From JANRIC01 sp033765345 (lineage in GTDB: Bacteria; Bacteroidota; Bacteroidia; Cytophagales; Microscillaceae), in assembly GCA_033765345.1 (NCBI GenBank), contig JANRIC010000133.1:8023-72022 (forward strand): DNA of 64,000 nucleotides, written 5' to 3'. The notes below the pieces were generated by a model, which searched no databases, had not been told where the DNA came from, and worked only from the letters and a program-made list of their open reading frames with translations. The position numbers and the translations under genes were made by a program. Position 1 is the stretch's first letter. Each line of letters starts with the position of its first letter. Positions 32,949 to 42,133 of this stretch are shown piece by piece.

Positions 32949-34379
32949 ATGAAAAAAAATCAGATAATACCACAGATCAAAATTCTGGGGATCGCTGCCG
33001 AAGGAAAGTGTATCGCCCGCTACGAAGACAGGGTAATTTTTATTCCTGGAAATCAAGTAGCCCCCGGAGATGTAGTAGACCTAAAGATTCTTCACAAAAA
33101 AAAGAAGTTTTTTGAAGCTGTCCCCGTGTATTTTTATACACAGTCCGAACTAAGAACAAATCCCGTATGCAGTCATTTCGGCGTATGTGGAGGCTGTAAG
33201 TGGCAGCACATTGATTATCAGACACAGTTGGAATATAAAACACAACAGGTAAAAGATAATCTTGAGAGAATTGCCAAAGTTGCACTCCCCGAATTTTTGC
33301 CAATTATCGGCTCTGAACACACCTATTATTATCGCAACAAGCTGGAATTTACCTTTTCAAACAGGCGTTGGTTTACCCAAGAAGAAATACAAGAAGCTGA
33401 CCCAACACCCCAAACGGAAAACAATCCGATAAAAACACACAATGCATTGGGTTTCCATATTCCGGGAAGATTTGATAAAATACTGGATATCAGGCACTGC
33501 TATCTTCAAGAAGACCCCTCTAATGCCATCAGACTGGCCGTGCGAAAGTTTGCATTTGAAAATCAACTCGACTTTTATGATGCCAAAGAACAAAAAGGTT
33601 TTTTGAGAAATCTGGTCATCCGCACAAGTAATACAGGCAACCTGATGGTTATTTTATTGTTCGGGCAGGATCATCAAGACGTGATTGAAAAAATGATGGC
33701 ACATTTAAAAGATAATTTTCCAGAAATCAGCTCTCTTTATTATATCATCAACCCCAAGATGAATGATACTTACCAGGATCTTGCGCCTGTCTTATATCAC
33801 GGAGAAGCTTTTATTGAATCTCAAATGGAAGGGCTTCGATTTAGAATCGGGCCAAAATCTTTTTATCAGACCAATACCGAACAGGCCTATAACCTCTACC
33901 AGGTAGCTCGGCAATTTGCCGATTTACAAGGGCACGAACTGGTATACGACCTTTATACTGGTACAGGTACTATCGCCAATTTTATCGCCCGACAGGCCGG
34001 ACAAGTAATCGGGATTGAGTATGTAGAAGAAGCTATTGAAGATGCTAGGCTCAATTCGACCATCAATCAAATTTACAATACCCGCTTTTTTGCTGGTGAT
34101 ATTAAAGATTTACTCAAGCCGGATTTTGTGGCTCAAAACGGGCATCCCGATATCGTCATTACAGACCCTCCCCGCGCTGGAATGCATCTAGAGGTGATTC
34201 AAAGTTTGATTCAACTTGCTCCTCAGCGAATTGTATATGTGAGTTGTAATCCGGCTACTCAGGCTCGAGATTTGGCACTCCTGGATACCTTGTACCGCGT
34301 GGAGGCTGTACAACCCCTAGATATGTTTCCTCAGACACATCACGTGGAAAATGTAGTAAAACTTGAAAAAAGAGCGTAA
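32949..34379 (+). CDS. rlmD: 23S rRNA (uracil-5-)-methyltransferase, RlmD/RumA family
   Basis: A 476-residue SAM-dependent enzyme. It has an N-terminal TRAM domain (residues about 1-60), the iron-sulfur cysteines CSHFGVCGGCKW near 74-85, a Rossmann core with YDLYTGTGTIANF near 335 and the catalytic cysteine in VYVSCNPATQARDL near 430. It would methylate U1939 of 23S rRNA (family knowledge); some Bacteroidota homologues may act on other uridines. Normal length. A -7 element sits just before the ATG. Confidence 0.9.
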   Translation: MKKNQIIPQIKILGIAAEGKCIARYEDRVIFIPGNQVAPGDVVDLKILHKKKKFFEAVPVYFYTQSELRTNPVCSHFGVCGGCKWQHIDYQTQLEYKTQQVKDNLERIAKVALPEFLPIIGSEHTYYYRNKLEFTFSNRRWFTQEEIQEADPTPQTENNPIKTHNALGFHIPGRFDKILDIRHCYLQEDPSNAIRLAVRKFAFENQLDFYDAKEQKGFLRNLVIRTSNTGNLMVILLFGQDHQDVIEKMMAHLKDNFPEISSLYYIINPKMNDTYQDLAPVLYHGEAFIESQMEGLRFRIGPKSFYQTNTEQAYNLYQVARQFADLQGHELVYDLYTGTGTIANFIARQAGQVIGIEYVEEAIEDARLNSTINQIYNTRFFAGDIKDLLKPDFVAQNGHPDIVITDPPRAGMHLEVIQSLIQLAPQRIVYVSCNPATQARDLALLDTLYRVEAVQPLDMFPQTHHVENVVKLEKRA

Positions 34380-34469
34380 TGGAAGGGCAAAGCCCCGAAA
34401 AAACCAAGCAATATTAAAATTTTATCCAACTTAAAATCGTACAAATTTTACGGACTGAGATAAAAGTAT

Positions 34470-34477
34470 TATTTTTG
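34470..34477 (+). promoter_or_regulatory. Possible -7 element upstream of the AAA+ gene (TATTTTTG)
   Basis: A TAnnTTTG match; a transcript from here would carry the inverted-repeat region 34499-34579 in its leader. Confidence 0.35.
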
Positions 34478-34498
34478 CTATATTGTAAGCCGATCAAT

Positions 34499-34579
34499 CA
34501 TCCTTAAATCACGTGTGGATAAACAATATTTTTTTATCCAAACAAAATATTGATCGATCACGTGTAAAGGATGGATAAG
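34499..34579 (+). promoter_or_regulatory. Inverted-repeat region with DnaA-box-like sites before the AAA+ gene
   Basis: CATCCTT (34499-34505) faces AAGGATG (34567-34573). Inside are two CACGTG palindromes (34510-34515 and 34559-34564), and TGGATAAA (34516-34523) faces TTTATCCA (34533-34540). On the minus strand 34514-34522 reads TTATCCACA, a perfect DnaA box; TTATCCAAA (34534-34542) and a third variant at 34572-34580 lie nearby. It could be an operator, a leader hairpin or a DnaA-responsive site. Confidence 0.5.
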
Positions 34580-34623
34580 AAAACTGGTTTTTACACAAAA
34601 AAAGCGTTATAAATAGACCCTCA

Positions 34624-36306
34624 ATGGAAAAAATATACAGTGTAGAGTCCAATGTAATTTTAAAAAGCATTGAAAAAATTGCCCTAACTTTTAAAGATTC
34701 CGAACTCACGGAGAAATCCAAGCGTAAAGTGCTTGCCAACCTCAAAGAAGAAATAAAAATTGTAACTGGATTTTTACACTGTAATGAAGAAGAAGCCTGG
34801 CTTTTTTCAGTGATGTTTGCCATGAGCATCAGCGGCAAAGATACTGACCTCGACAGCCTGACGCATTACCTTTCCTGCAATCCTTTTTTTATCGTAAGTC
34901 TTTCTCCTGTGCTCGATAGCTTGGTGAGTAAGCGATTGCTGATCAAAAACACGGGTTATGACATGAAAGTCATTGCCACCCGATTTCACGTATCGAGTTA
35001 TATTTTTAATGCCATTTCCTTGAATAAATCTATCCCACGCAATAATAATTTTGATGATGTGTATGAAGTCATTGAAAAAATCAATGAGATGATTTGTGAG
35101 CGTGAAAGAAATAATATTGCAACAGATGAGCTTTTTCAAGAAACAATGGACTTGATTCGCAAAGAATCACGCTTTTCATTGCTTAAGAAGATTGTGACCC
35201 TGGATTTGTCAGATGATGATACGCTCCTACTCATTTATCTTTGCTATTCCTTTGCCAATGACTCGAATGAGGCAGATATCGAGCGATATGTGTATTATGT
35301 ATATGACTCGATGGGCAGTAAAATCCGCGCCAAGAAAAATCTTTTCTCCGGTCAATCTCGCCTCCTAGAAGAAGATTTGGTTTGTTTTCTGGATGATAGT
35401 TTTTATGGCGGAAGAGACTTGGCACTCACTGATAAAGCCATTGAGATGCTTTTTGCCGATGAAATTGGAGGTATTGAAAAAACCCGCTCTTTTAATCCTA
35501 AAAATTGCCTGCTCATCAAACCCGAAAAAATTAAACCCCACGCATTGTTTTTTAACCCCTATGAGCATAAACAGTCCGCAATGCTTGAAAAATTATTGAT
35601 TGAAGATAATTATCGCAAAGCTACCGAAAAATTCAAGGCACTTAACTTCCCCTCAGGAATTACCATCTTACTTTATGGAGCACCCGGAACTGGCAAAACC
35701 CAGCTCGCCTATAACCTGGCCAACGCCTCCAACCGCGTATTGATTATGGTCGATATAGCCGCTATTCGCGACAAATACGTAGGAGAATCCGAAAAAAGAA
35801 TCAAACAAATCTTCAAAACGTATAAGCAAGCCCGTGATTTTCACGAATTATGCCCCATTTTGCTTTTTAATGAATCAGATGCCCTCATTAGCAAACGCTA
35901 TGAAGTATCTTCCAGTGTAGATCAAATGAACAACAGTATGCAAAATATTCTTTTGCAAGAATTGGAAAATTTTGAAGGAATTCTGATAGCTACCTCCAAT
36001 ATGAGTGCTAATTTGGATAGTGCTTTTGAGCGCAGATTTCTCTACAAGATTAACTTCGAGAAACCCGGTGAAGCCGTGCGCGAGAAGATATGGTTGTCCA
36101 AAATGCCTGAACTAAGCGAGGATGAAATCAAATCTCTGGTAAGAGACTTCGTACTTACCGGAGGGCAAATCAATAATGTGACCCGCAAATATCTGCTCAA
36201 TAACATTCTTAACGACGAAAAACCGGATCTGGAAGCCTTGCGTGAATTGTGCGAACTGGAATTCTTCGGAAATAATAGTTTTGGAAAACTGGGCTTTCAA
36301 AAATAA
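34624..36306 (+). CDS. AAA+ ATPase with an unrecognised N-terminal domain
   Basis: A 560-residue protein. Residues 1-290 are helical, partly winged-helix-like, and I do not recognise them. Residues about 315-500 are a classical AAA+ module: Walker A GAPGTGKT at 352-359, YVGESEKRIKQIF near 380 and the pore/linker region following. Walker B is ILLFNESDAL, with Asn416-Glu417 where Asp-Glu is usual; Glu417 could still activate water. ATSNMSANLDSAFERRF provides sensor 1 and an arginine finger. Probably a hexameric remodeller; partner unknown. No obvious co-transcribed gene. Confidence 0.85.
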   Translation: MEKIYSVESNVILKSIEKIALTFKDSELTEKSKRKVLANLKEEIKIVTGFLHCNEEEAWLFSVMFAMSISGKDTDLDSLTHYLSCNPFFIVSLSPVLDSLVSKRLLIKNTGYDMKVIATRFHVSSYIFNAISLNKSIPRNNNFDDVYEVIEKINEMICERERNNIATDELFQETMDLIRKESRFSLLKKIVTLDLSDDDTLLLIYLCYSFANDSNEADIERYVYYVYDSMGSKIRAKKNLFSGQSRLLEEDLVCFLDDSFYGGRDLALTDKAIEMLFADEIGGIEKTRSFNPKNCLLIKPEKIKPHALFFNPYEHKQSAMLEKLLIEDNYRKATEKFKALNFPSGITILLYGAPGTGKTQLAYNLANASNRVLIMVDIAAIRDKYVGESEKRIKQIFKTYKQARDFHELCPILLFNESDALISKRYEVSSSVDQMNNSMQNILLQELENFEGILIATSNMSANLDSAFERRFLYKINFEKPGEAVREKIWLSKMPELSEDEIKSLVRDFVLTGGQINNVTRKYLLNNILNDEKPDLEALRELCELEFFGNNSFGKLGFQK

Positions 36307-36307
36307 A

Positions 36308-36343
36308 AAATACTGAATTAGTAAGGTCTACTAATCAGTATTT
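36308..36343. terminator. Bidirectional terminator between convergent genes
   Basis: AAATACTGAATTAGTA (36308-36323) pairs with TACTAATCAGTATTT (36329-36343), one bulge, 5-nt loop, between the AAA+ gene and the convergent YbjN gene. Confidence 0.75.
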
Positions 36344-36376
36344 GATGTGTAATACTTTTGTAATTATCCGGCTGAA

Positions 36377-36817
36377 TTAAGCAGTAGGAAACTGCTCTTT
36401 CAACTCATCATCCAACTTATCAGCCCACCACTCAAGATCTGCAATACAAGTAGATAATTCATGGTAGTCAATGCCTCTGATATCTCGCTCATAGGTAGCA
36501 TATACCCAGTCACTATTGGGCATTACGGTAAGTTTTACCCCAAGCTTAGAATCATTCAATTCAAGCAAATGACGATAAAATAGCAATTCATTGTTTTTGG
36601 GTACTTGCATCAAAGGAGAAAAAATCCGCAAATAATCACGATGACTTCCGCTACTGAAATTGATGGTCTCGATATACACTTGAATACGTGCAGAACCGAT
36701 CACCCAATGCCAGGATTTTTTTTCTTCGTTGTAGGTTTGATCTTTGGTAAGTCCTACTGATTCAACATATTGGTGAACCATTTCTGTTACTTTTTCTTTA
36801 ATTGAAGTTGCCGACAT
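36377..36817 (-). CDS. YbjN-domain protein
   Basis: A 146-residue cytoplasmic protein of the YbjN / type III secretion chaperone-like fold. Typical segments are WHWVIGSARIQVYIET, LRIFSPLMQVPKNNELLFYRHLLELND and VYATYERDIRGIDYHEL. In E. coli YbjN influences motility and stress responses; the mechanism is unclear, and homologues are thought to bind other proteins. Single gene with a shared terminator. Confidence 0.82.
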   Translation of the reverse strand: MSATSIKEKVTEMVHQYVESVGLTKDQTYNEEKKSWHWVIGSARIQVYIETINFSSGSHRDYLRIFSPLMQVPKNNELLFYRHLLELNDSKLGVKLTVMPNSDWVYATYERDIRGIDYHELSTCIADLEWWADKLDDELKEQFPTA

Positions 36818-37023
36818 ATACTTGAAAAATTATTAGGTTATGAAAAAAAGAATGTAAATTTAATTACTCCGAATAGGAGAAATTAGTTACGGGATACGCT
36901 GCTATTTACAAAATTAATTGCAATTATCCGAACATAAATTGAGGCGACACCTTACAATGCATAAAAAATTTTGGAATACAAAAAGATTGAGTGTGAATCC
37001 CTAGTGGAAATATCCCATCTATT

Positions 37024-40000
37024 TTATCGGAGAATATACAATTTACCAAAACCATTTTTAAAAGCTTTGTCAGCATTGGTATCCCGGTGCTCAAAATCAG
37101 GATTTCCATCTCCCATCACTACTCTGTACAGGTAAACCCCGTTTGCCAGGCGATCACCGAATTCATCGGTACCATCCCAAGCATATTCCGTGAGATTATT
37201 GCCAATACGAAGGGGTCCGAGTTCATCCAGGGTAATCTCACGAACTACTTTTCCGCTCACGGTCATAATTTGTATTTTCATCTGAGTAGGCAGAGTTTCT
37301 CCAGTCAAAGTAAATACAAATCGGGTGCTGGTAGAAAACGGATTGGGATAGGGGAAGAAATTGGTGATTGTGGAGGCTTTTACTACCTCAAAGTTAATTG
37401 TGTACGGTTTGTCGGCTGCTTGATTGCCAGAAGCATCTACTCCCTGTACCTGAAGTGTATGGATGCCATCTTCCAATTCATCCGTATAAAATTCTACCTC
37501 AGTAATGCCATTGTTTCGTACCCAGGTTATCTCCGGCTTGGTCAGGTCAATGGCTTCAAAATCACAGGTAGGGCAAGGTTTTTTGAGAGAAACTGCAATG
37601 GAAGCATTTTCATTCTCAGGAACTGCAAATTTATTATCATCTCGAAGCACCACGGAGATCAAGGGCTTGGGAGCAACGATCTCCCCGTCAAGAATCTGAC
37701 GACCATCAAAAGCCACTTCAAGAATAGGGTTTGCATTATCTTTTTTAACTTCAAAATCAAGGGAGTAAACGTTATTTTCATAAAAAATCTCAGGAACCTC
37801 ACGGGGATTTACAAAGACCTGAAGTTTATTGGTTCCTACCAAATTTTTGGTGTCTACGTTGAGTGTAAACCTGACAATCTCTTTGGCCGAAGGAGCTTTG
37901 ATCGTGTCTTTGATACTGATCTGGGTTGAACTTTCCACATTGGTAATTGTGTAGTGTACCGTCAGTGAATCTGCACCAAAAGAAATATTGGTATTATTTC
38001 TAAAAGCAAACTCCAGATTTAAAGGTTCTCCTTCTTTTTTGGCATCTATGATATATTTACTTCGCCCAATGGCATCTATATCTATGTATCCATCCGTAAC
38101 TCCTTCGTACAATACAAGCCAGTTTTTAAGTTGGGGAGGTATTAAATTGTTTTTAGAATCATTCAGGATAACTTTCAGCCGCAGATATGGAAATTGTACG
38201 GCATCAATCGTGCTTAAATCTTGAGAAACAAGGCTATTTAGGGTGTAAATAGGCTCGGAAGTTTCTATCCCCTCCAAACTTACCCCATAGACATCGAGTG
38301 TATAGCTTTCATTTTCAAGTGTCTTTACAAGGTGGTGTAATTCTTTCCAAGCTTTGGCAGGACCGACCAGGGTTGAGCTGATGCTACCTTGATTAAAAAA
38401 AACGGCTATAGGTTCACTCAGGCTAATCATATCTTGAGTCGGGGTGTTAAGGCTAGTAGGGATAATTTCGGTGGCACTGCTGCGAACACCGCCCTTTTGC
38501 CCCAGAATGATATAGGGATGCCCGTCCCTGAGTCTGTTATAAATATCAGGATTAGCTCCAATTTGAAGCAAAATATCTTTTTGTGCACTAGACCAAGTAG
38601 AGAAGTCAATTTTTCCGATAGTAAATATAAGTATATACTCTCCCTGTTGGCTTCCATTGATGTAGTTGACCAGCGCAGTGCCCGTAGAAGAAGAATTGGC
38701 AATATAATACGCTCTTAGATCTCTTCCACAACGGGTTAAAGAGGTATTAGGCGGTATAATGTTTCCATCGGAAGTAAACTTGTACACCACGATCGAGTTA
38801 TCGCCGCAACCTCCGCTGCTGATGCTATTGGGTTTACTTACATACCTGTCTCCGTTGATTTTGGCATAGATAAAACCATCCGTATTGGCAGTGGTGTTAT
38901 AGCCATAAGTACTTACTTCGATATTGGTGCGTTGTCTAATTAGAAACTCCCACCTTTGTTTGTCCTGGTTTAACTGCAAATGACTAAGATTATTTTTATC
39001 AAACTGGGCAAACTTTCTTTGTGTCCAACCATTGGGGCTTTCGGGGATATAAGTAAATGAACTTTCTCCCCACAATACTTTAGGGTCATTGATGGCGTCT
39101 GCATAATTTACACGCCAATAATATACGGTACTATCCTGATTTTTGACCGAATTCAGACTTACCTCCCAATTACCGACCGTCCCTGGTGCTAGAGTCGTCC
39201 TTTGTCGGAGTGGGCTATTGAATAATCGGGTAGTATCTATCTCAAACACCAAAGCCCGTAGATTATCCTCTGTACTGTTGGCAAGCGCACTGAGGGTAAC
39301 ATTTTGTGCACTCACAATAGAATATTCGGTAGGCGTAAGAGGGATGACGGCAATACTGGGGATAAATACTTCCAGGGTAGCGATATTGTTATTTTCGTTT
39401 TCCTCTTCAATCTGAAGGTCATAATCTATGCTAACCTCCAAAAAGTTGGTTCCAAAGGATTGTAAGGAGTCAGACTGATAAATGATAAAACTCAGGGTAT
39501 CTTGATATGAAACCGCCGGATAATCCGAAGGGCTGTCATAGATTCTTACCGTTCCGTCGCCGAATGTTCGGCGAATCCGAATCCTGAAGGGGCGACTATC
39601 CAAAATACCCGTATTACTTACAATGATATTTACTTTGATAGAATCGGAGGCATTACTGATCGGATTATTATCCAGCGACTCTAGAAAAATCCTTCCGGGG
39701 CTGATTTCATAATCCGGCAAACTGGCTTTAAAAAATTGCACGGCAGGGTCTCCCTGATAAATCATTTGCTGGGCATTGGAGACATTGCGTAAATTATTCG
39801 GTGTATGATTTCTACGAATATTTTCTTTGATCATATCTCCAACCGGTTTGCCGATCACCGTACGTTCTTGAAAAAGCTTATAAAAAGCCCTGGAATACTG
39901 CCGAAGTGGTTCAGCATAACCCAGATAACAATGTGCAATAAAACCAATGGCACCTCTGTCAGGCGTAAAAATCCAGTCTTCGGCCAAGGTACGCCTTAAA

Positions 40001-42123
40001 GTATCATAAAAAATCCCGCCCAGTTGACAGCCGTTCGTGATCATTAAAGGATATCTGCCTTTATTGCGATAACCCTGGAGATCATCAGAAGCATTACCGA
40101 TCTCAATATCGGTAAGGTTCAGGGCAGAGTGACCAAAAAATGTGATTAATCCAACCCCATTATTTACCTGTTCTGAGATATTAATGGATTCTACGGGGCT
40201 GGTGGTACTTTTGCTGGTGCTGGATACTTGCGCTCCTAAGTAATCATCTTCGGCTATATCGGCAAATTCTCGTAAATAAGTTTTGAACAAAGTTTGTTCA
40301 GTCAGCGTGTTTCCTCCACTGAGGTGAATGAAGTTTTTTTGCCAGAGTGTGTTTGGTATGGTTTCGTGTTCTATGACTTTGTTGAGGTAAGCCAGAATCT
40401 GTTGAGGATTATTTGCTGGGATACGTCCAATAGGAATGTCGGGAGTCGGATTTTTTTTGTTATCATCCGAAAGCCCAGAAACCAGCGCATTGTCGGAAGG
40501 AGGGAAACCAATGGTTGGTACCAGGTCAATGGCTGCGTGTGCAGGTACCTGGCGGATATTGAGAAAGTTAGTGACTCCCTCACGAAAGTATCGATCCGGC
40601 AGAGAAACTGCTTTGCCGATCAGAAACACGTATCCGGTTTTGCGGTTACTCCCCAGGAACATATAACGGGCAAAACGACGAATACCCAAGGGTGTTTTTT
40701 CGCCATAAGCAAATTGATCGTATAGTTGTTGTGTATTCACGACCAGGGTTTTGAATCCGCCTCCGGCTTGTGATGCTCGATAGTCGGCATAAGCCTGCAC
40801 TACGTCGGGGTAGCCCCCCGCTGGTTTACGAAGGCGCGGATGAGTCACAATAAGGTAATCATACGCATTCGGATTAATTTGTTGGAAGGTGACTCGTTCA
40901 AATTTTACAGGGCTCAGCACCTGATTGCTATGAATGTATATCGGTCGAGAAATGCCTGAGTTGGAAGTCAGGTAAGGAATCATCGCTTTTAGGGTACTAC
41001 CTGTAATTTGGGGAGTAATTCTGGTAATAAAATTTGGTTCGGACAAATCATAAACCATCGATTCAGGAAGTACATTATTTACCTGAATAAATGCCGTATC
41101 AATAGATGGGTCGGTGATCGGCAAGCCAAAACGCTTGGCGTTGCCGATCATCGTCCAGCTTTGCGGATAAGTCAGTTTGATATTAGCAATACGCACAATG
41201 CCCTTGACCGCAGTAAAACGCAGGACAAACTGCCCGGTACCGCTTATATCGCTCAGGCTGATTTCCTGGCTGAATCTTGAATCCTGGTGCGAAAGTGCTG
41301 AAAAAGTAAAAGGAAGTGTCCTCAACGAGCCTGTCGAGTTGCCGATATCAAGCCTAACTTCATAAGGATTGAGGCTATTGTAATCCCCTACCACGGTAAT
41401 TTCCAAGACTGGGCTTAGATTTGGGTCTCCGGTATAGATGTCATTCAAAGTAAGAGTAACTACCCGATTTTTGCCTTCAGTAATTTCATCACTCAGCCAT
41501 CCTTCACCTGTATCAAAAAAGGCATCATAGATTTCTTCATTGGTACCAATCAGGTAGTTTTGCCCACTGGAGAACTCTTCGGAGAATACCTGCTGGATTT
41601 CGTACCAATGATACAGAGGAGTACTTTCTTCAAGGCTAGTAGTCGACTCAATCATTCTTTTGCCTGGAGAACCATCGAGGCTCCAGGTCAGGAAGTAAGC
41701 TGTAGTATCTGAAAAATTGTTATAAGTAGGGTTTACCTGTTTAGTTGGGTCTGTTTGAAGTAAAAGGTCTAGGGTACCGTCATTGCGTTTGCCATAAAAT
41801 TCTAAGTAATCGCCTGCATCAAGTACGCCATCTTCCTGCCCCTTGATGTAAATGGATTGTTCTACGCCTCGGTGGTATAATTTGAGTTGTCGAGGATCAA
41901 CGCCATTCACGCCAACGTTTTGCAGGTTAGATTGATTGAGGCGGTAGATACCTTCCTGAAGCACGGATATTTTAAAGTAGGATTGATTGTAGTTAATCCA
42001 TTCATTGCCGTAAATCTGGGCTTTTAGTACAGATGGCTGTAAAGAACCAAGCCATATTACACTACATAGGAAGACTAACTGCCTGGAAGGTATAGTATGT
42101 ATAAGTTTGAATTGATTTTTCAT
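37024..42123 (-). CDS. Type IX secretion system sortase PorU2-like (C25 peptidase, long form)
   Basis: A 1699-residue exported protein; the signal peptide spans residues about 14-36. The gingipain-type C25 peptidase domain (about residues 420-800) has catalytic His665 (TFFGHSAL) and Cys699 (ITNGCQLGG), spaced 34 residues as in gingipains. Beta-sandwich/CARDB-like repeats follow. The C-terminus is a FlgD/type A sorting-like domain (PNPFSTSTRFVF, WDGTDEFGDRLANGVYLYRV). Classical PorU is about 1100-1200 residues, so this is the long PorU2 type seen in Cytophagales. PorU cleaves C-terminal signals of cargo and links it to lipid at the cell surface. The PorV-like gene lies 10 nt upstream. Confidence 0.87.
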   Translation of the reverse strand: MKNQFKLIHTIPSRQLVFLCSVIWLGSLQPSVLKAQIYGNEWINYNQSYFKISVLQEGIYRLNQSNLQNVGVNGVDPRQLKLYHRGVEQSIYIKGQEDGVLDAGDYLEFYGKRNDGTLDLLLQTDPTKQVNPTYNNFSDTTAYFLTWSLDGSPGKRMIESTTSLEESTPLYHWYEIQQVFSEEFSSGQNYLIGTNEEIYDAFFDTGEGWLSDEITEGKNRVVTLTLNDIYTGDPNLSPVLEITVVGDYNSLNPYEVRLDIGNSTGSLRTLPFTFSALSHQDSRFSQEISLSDISGTGQFVLRFTAVKGIVRIANIKLTYPQSWTMIGNAKRFGLPITDPSIDTAFIQVNNVLPESMVYDLSEPNFITRITPQITGSTLKAMIPYLTSNSGISRPIYIHSNQVLSPVKFERVTFQQINPNAYDYLIVTHPRLRKPAGGYPDVVQAYADYRASQAGGGFKTLVVNTQQLYDQFAYGEKTPLGIRRFARYMFLGSNRKTGYVFLIGKAVSLPDRYFREGVTNFLNIRQVPAHAAIDLVPTIGFPPSDNALVSGLSDDNKKNPTPDIPIGRIPANNPQQILAYLNKVIEHETIPNTLWQKNFIHLSGGNTLTEQTLFKTYLREFADIAEDDYLGAQVSSTSKSTTSPVESINISEQVNNGVGLITFFGHSALNLTDIEIGNASDDLQGYRNKGRYPLMITNGCQLGGIFYDTLRRTLAEDWIFTPDRGAIGFIAHCYLGYAEPLRQYSRAFYKLFQERTVIGKPVGDMIKENIRRNHTPNNLRNVSNAQQMIYQGDPAVQFFKASLPDYEISPGRIFLESLDNNPISNASDSIKVNIIVSNTGILDSRPFRIRIRRTFGDGTVRIYDSPSDYPAVSYQDTLSFIIYQSDSLQSFGTNFLEVSIDYDLQIEEENENNNIATLEVFIPSIAVIPLTPTEYSIVSAQNVTLSALANSTEDNLRALVFEIDTTRLFNSPLRQRTTLAPGTVGNWEVSLNSVKNQDSTVYYWRVNYADAINDPKVLWGESSFTYIPESPNGWTQRKFAQFDKNNLSHLQLNQDKQRWEFLIRQRTNIEVSTYGYNTTANTDGFIYAKINGDRYVSKPNSISSGGCGDNSIVVYKFTSDGNIIPPNTSLTRCGRDLRAYYIANSSSTGTALVNYINGSQQGEYILIFTIGKIDFSTWSSAQKDILLQIGANPDIYNRLRDGHPYIILGQKGGVRSSATEIIPTSLNTPTQDMISLSEPIAVFFNQGSISSTLVGPAKAWKELHHLVKTLENESYTLDVYGVSLEGIETSEPIYTLNSLVSQDLSTIDAVQFPYLRLKVILNDSKNNLIPPQLKNWLVLYEGVTDGYIDIDAIGRSKYIIDAKKEGEPLNLEFAFRNNTNISFGADSLTVHYTITNVESSTQISIKDTIKAPSAKEIVRFTLNVDTKNLVGTNKLQVFVNPREVPEIFYENNVYSLDFEVKKDNANPILEVAFDGRQILDGEIVAPKPLISVVLRDDNKFAVPENENASIAVSLKKPCPTCDFEAIDLTKPEITWVRNNGITEVEFYTDELEDGIHTLQVQGVDASGNQAADKPYTINFEVVKASTITNFFPYPNPFSTSTRFVFTLTGETLPTQMKIQIMTVSGKVVREITLDELGPLRIGNNLTEYAWDGTDEFGDRLANGVYLYRVVMGDGNPDFEHRDTNADKAFKNGFGKLYILR

Positions 42124-42133
42124 AAGTCAAATT

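Noticed and set aside
34499..34579. Firm call of a chromosomal origin
   Set aside because: Only one perfect DnaA box, no dnaA/dnaN/rpmH neighbourhood and no skew data, so it is reported only as a possible regulatory region.
37087..37929. A 280-codon plus-strand frame inside the PorU2-like gene
   Set aside because: It lies wholly opposite a strong coding region and has no recognisable domain.
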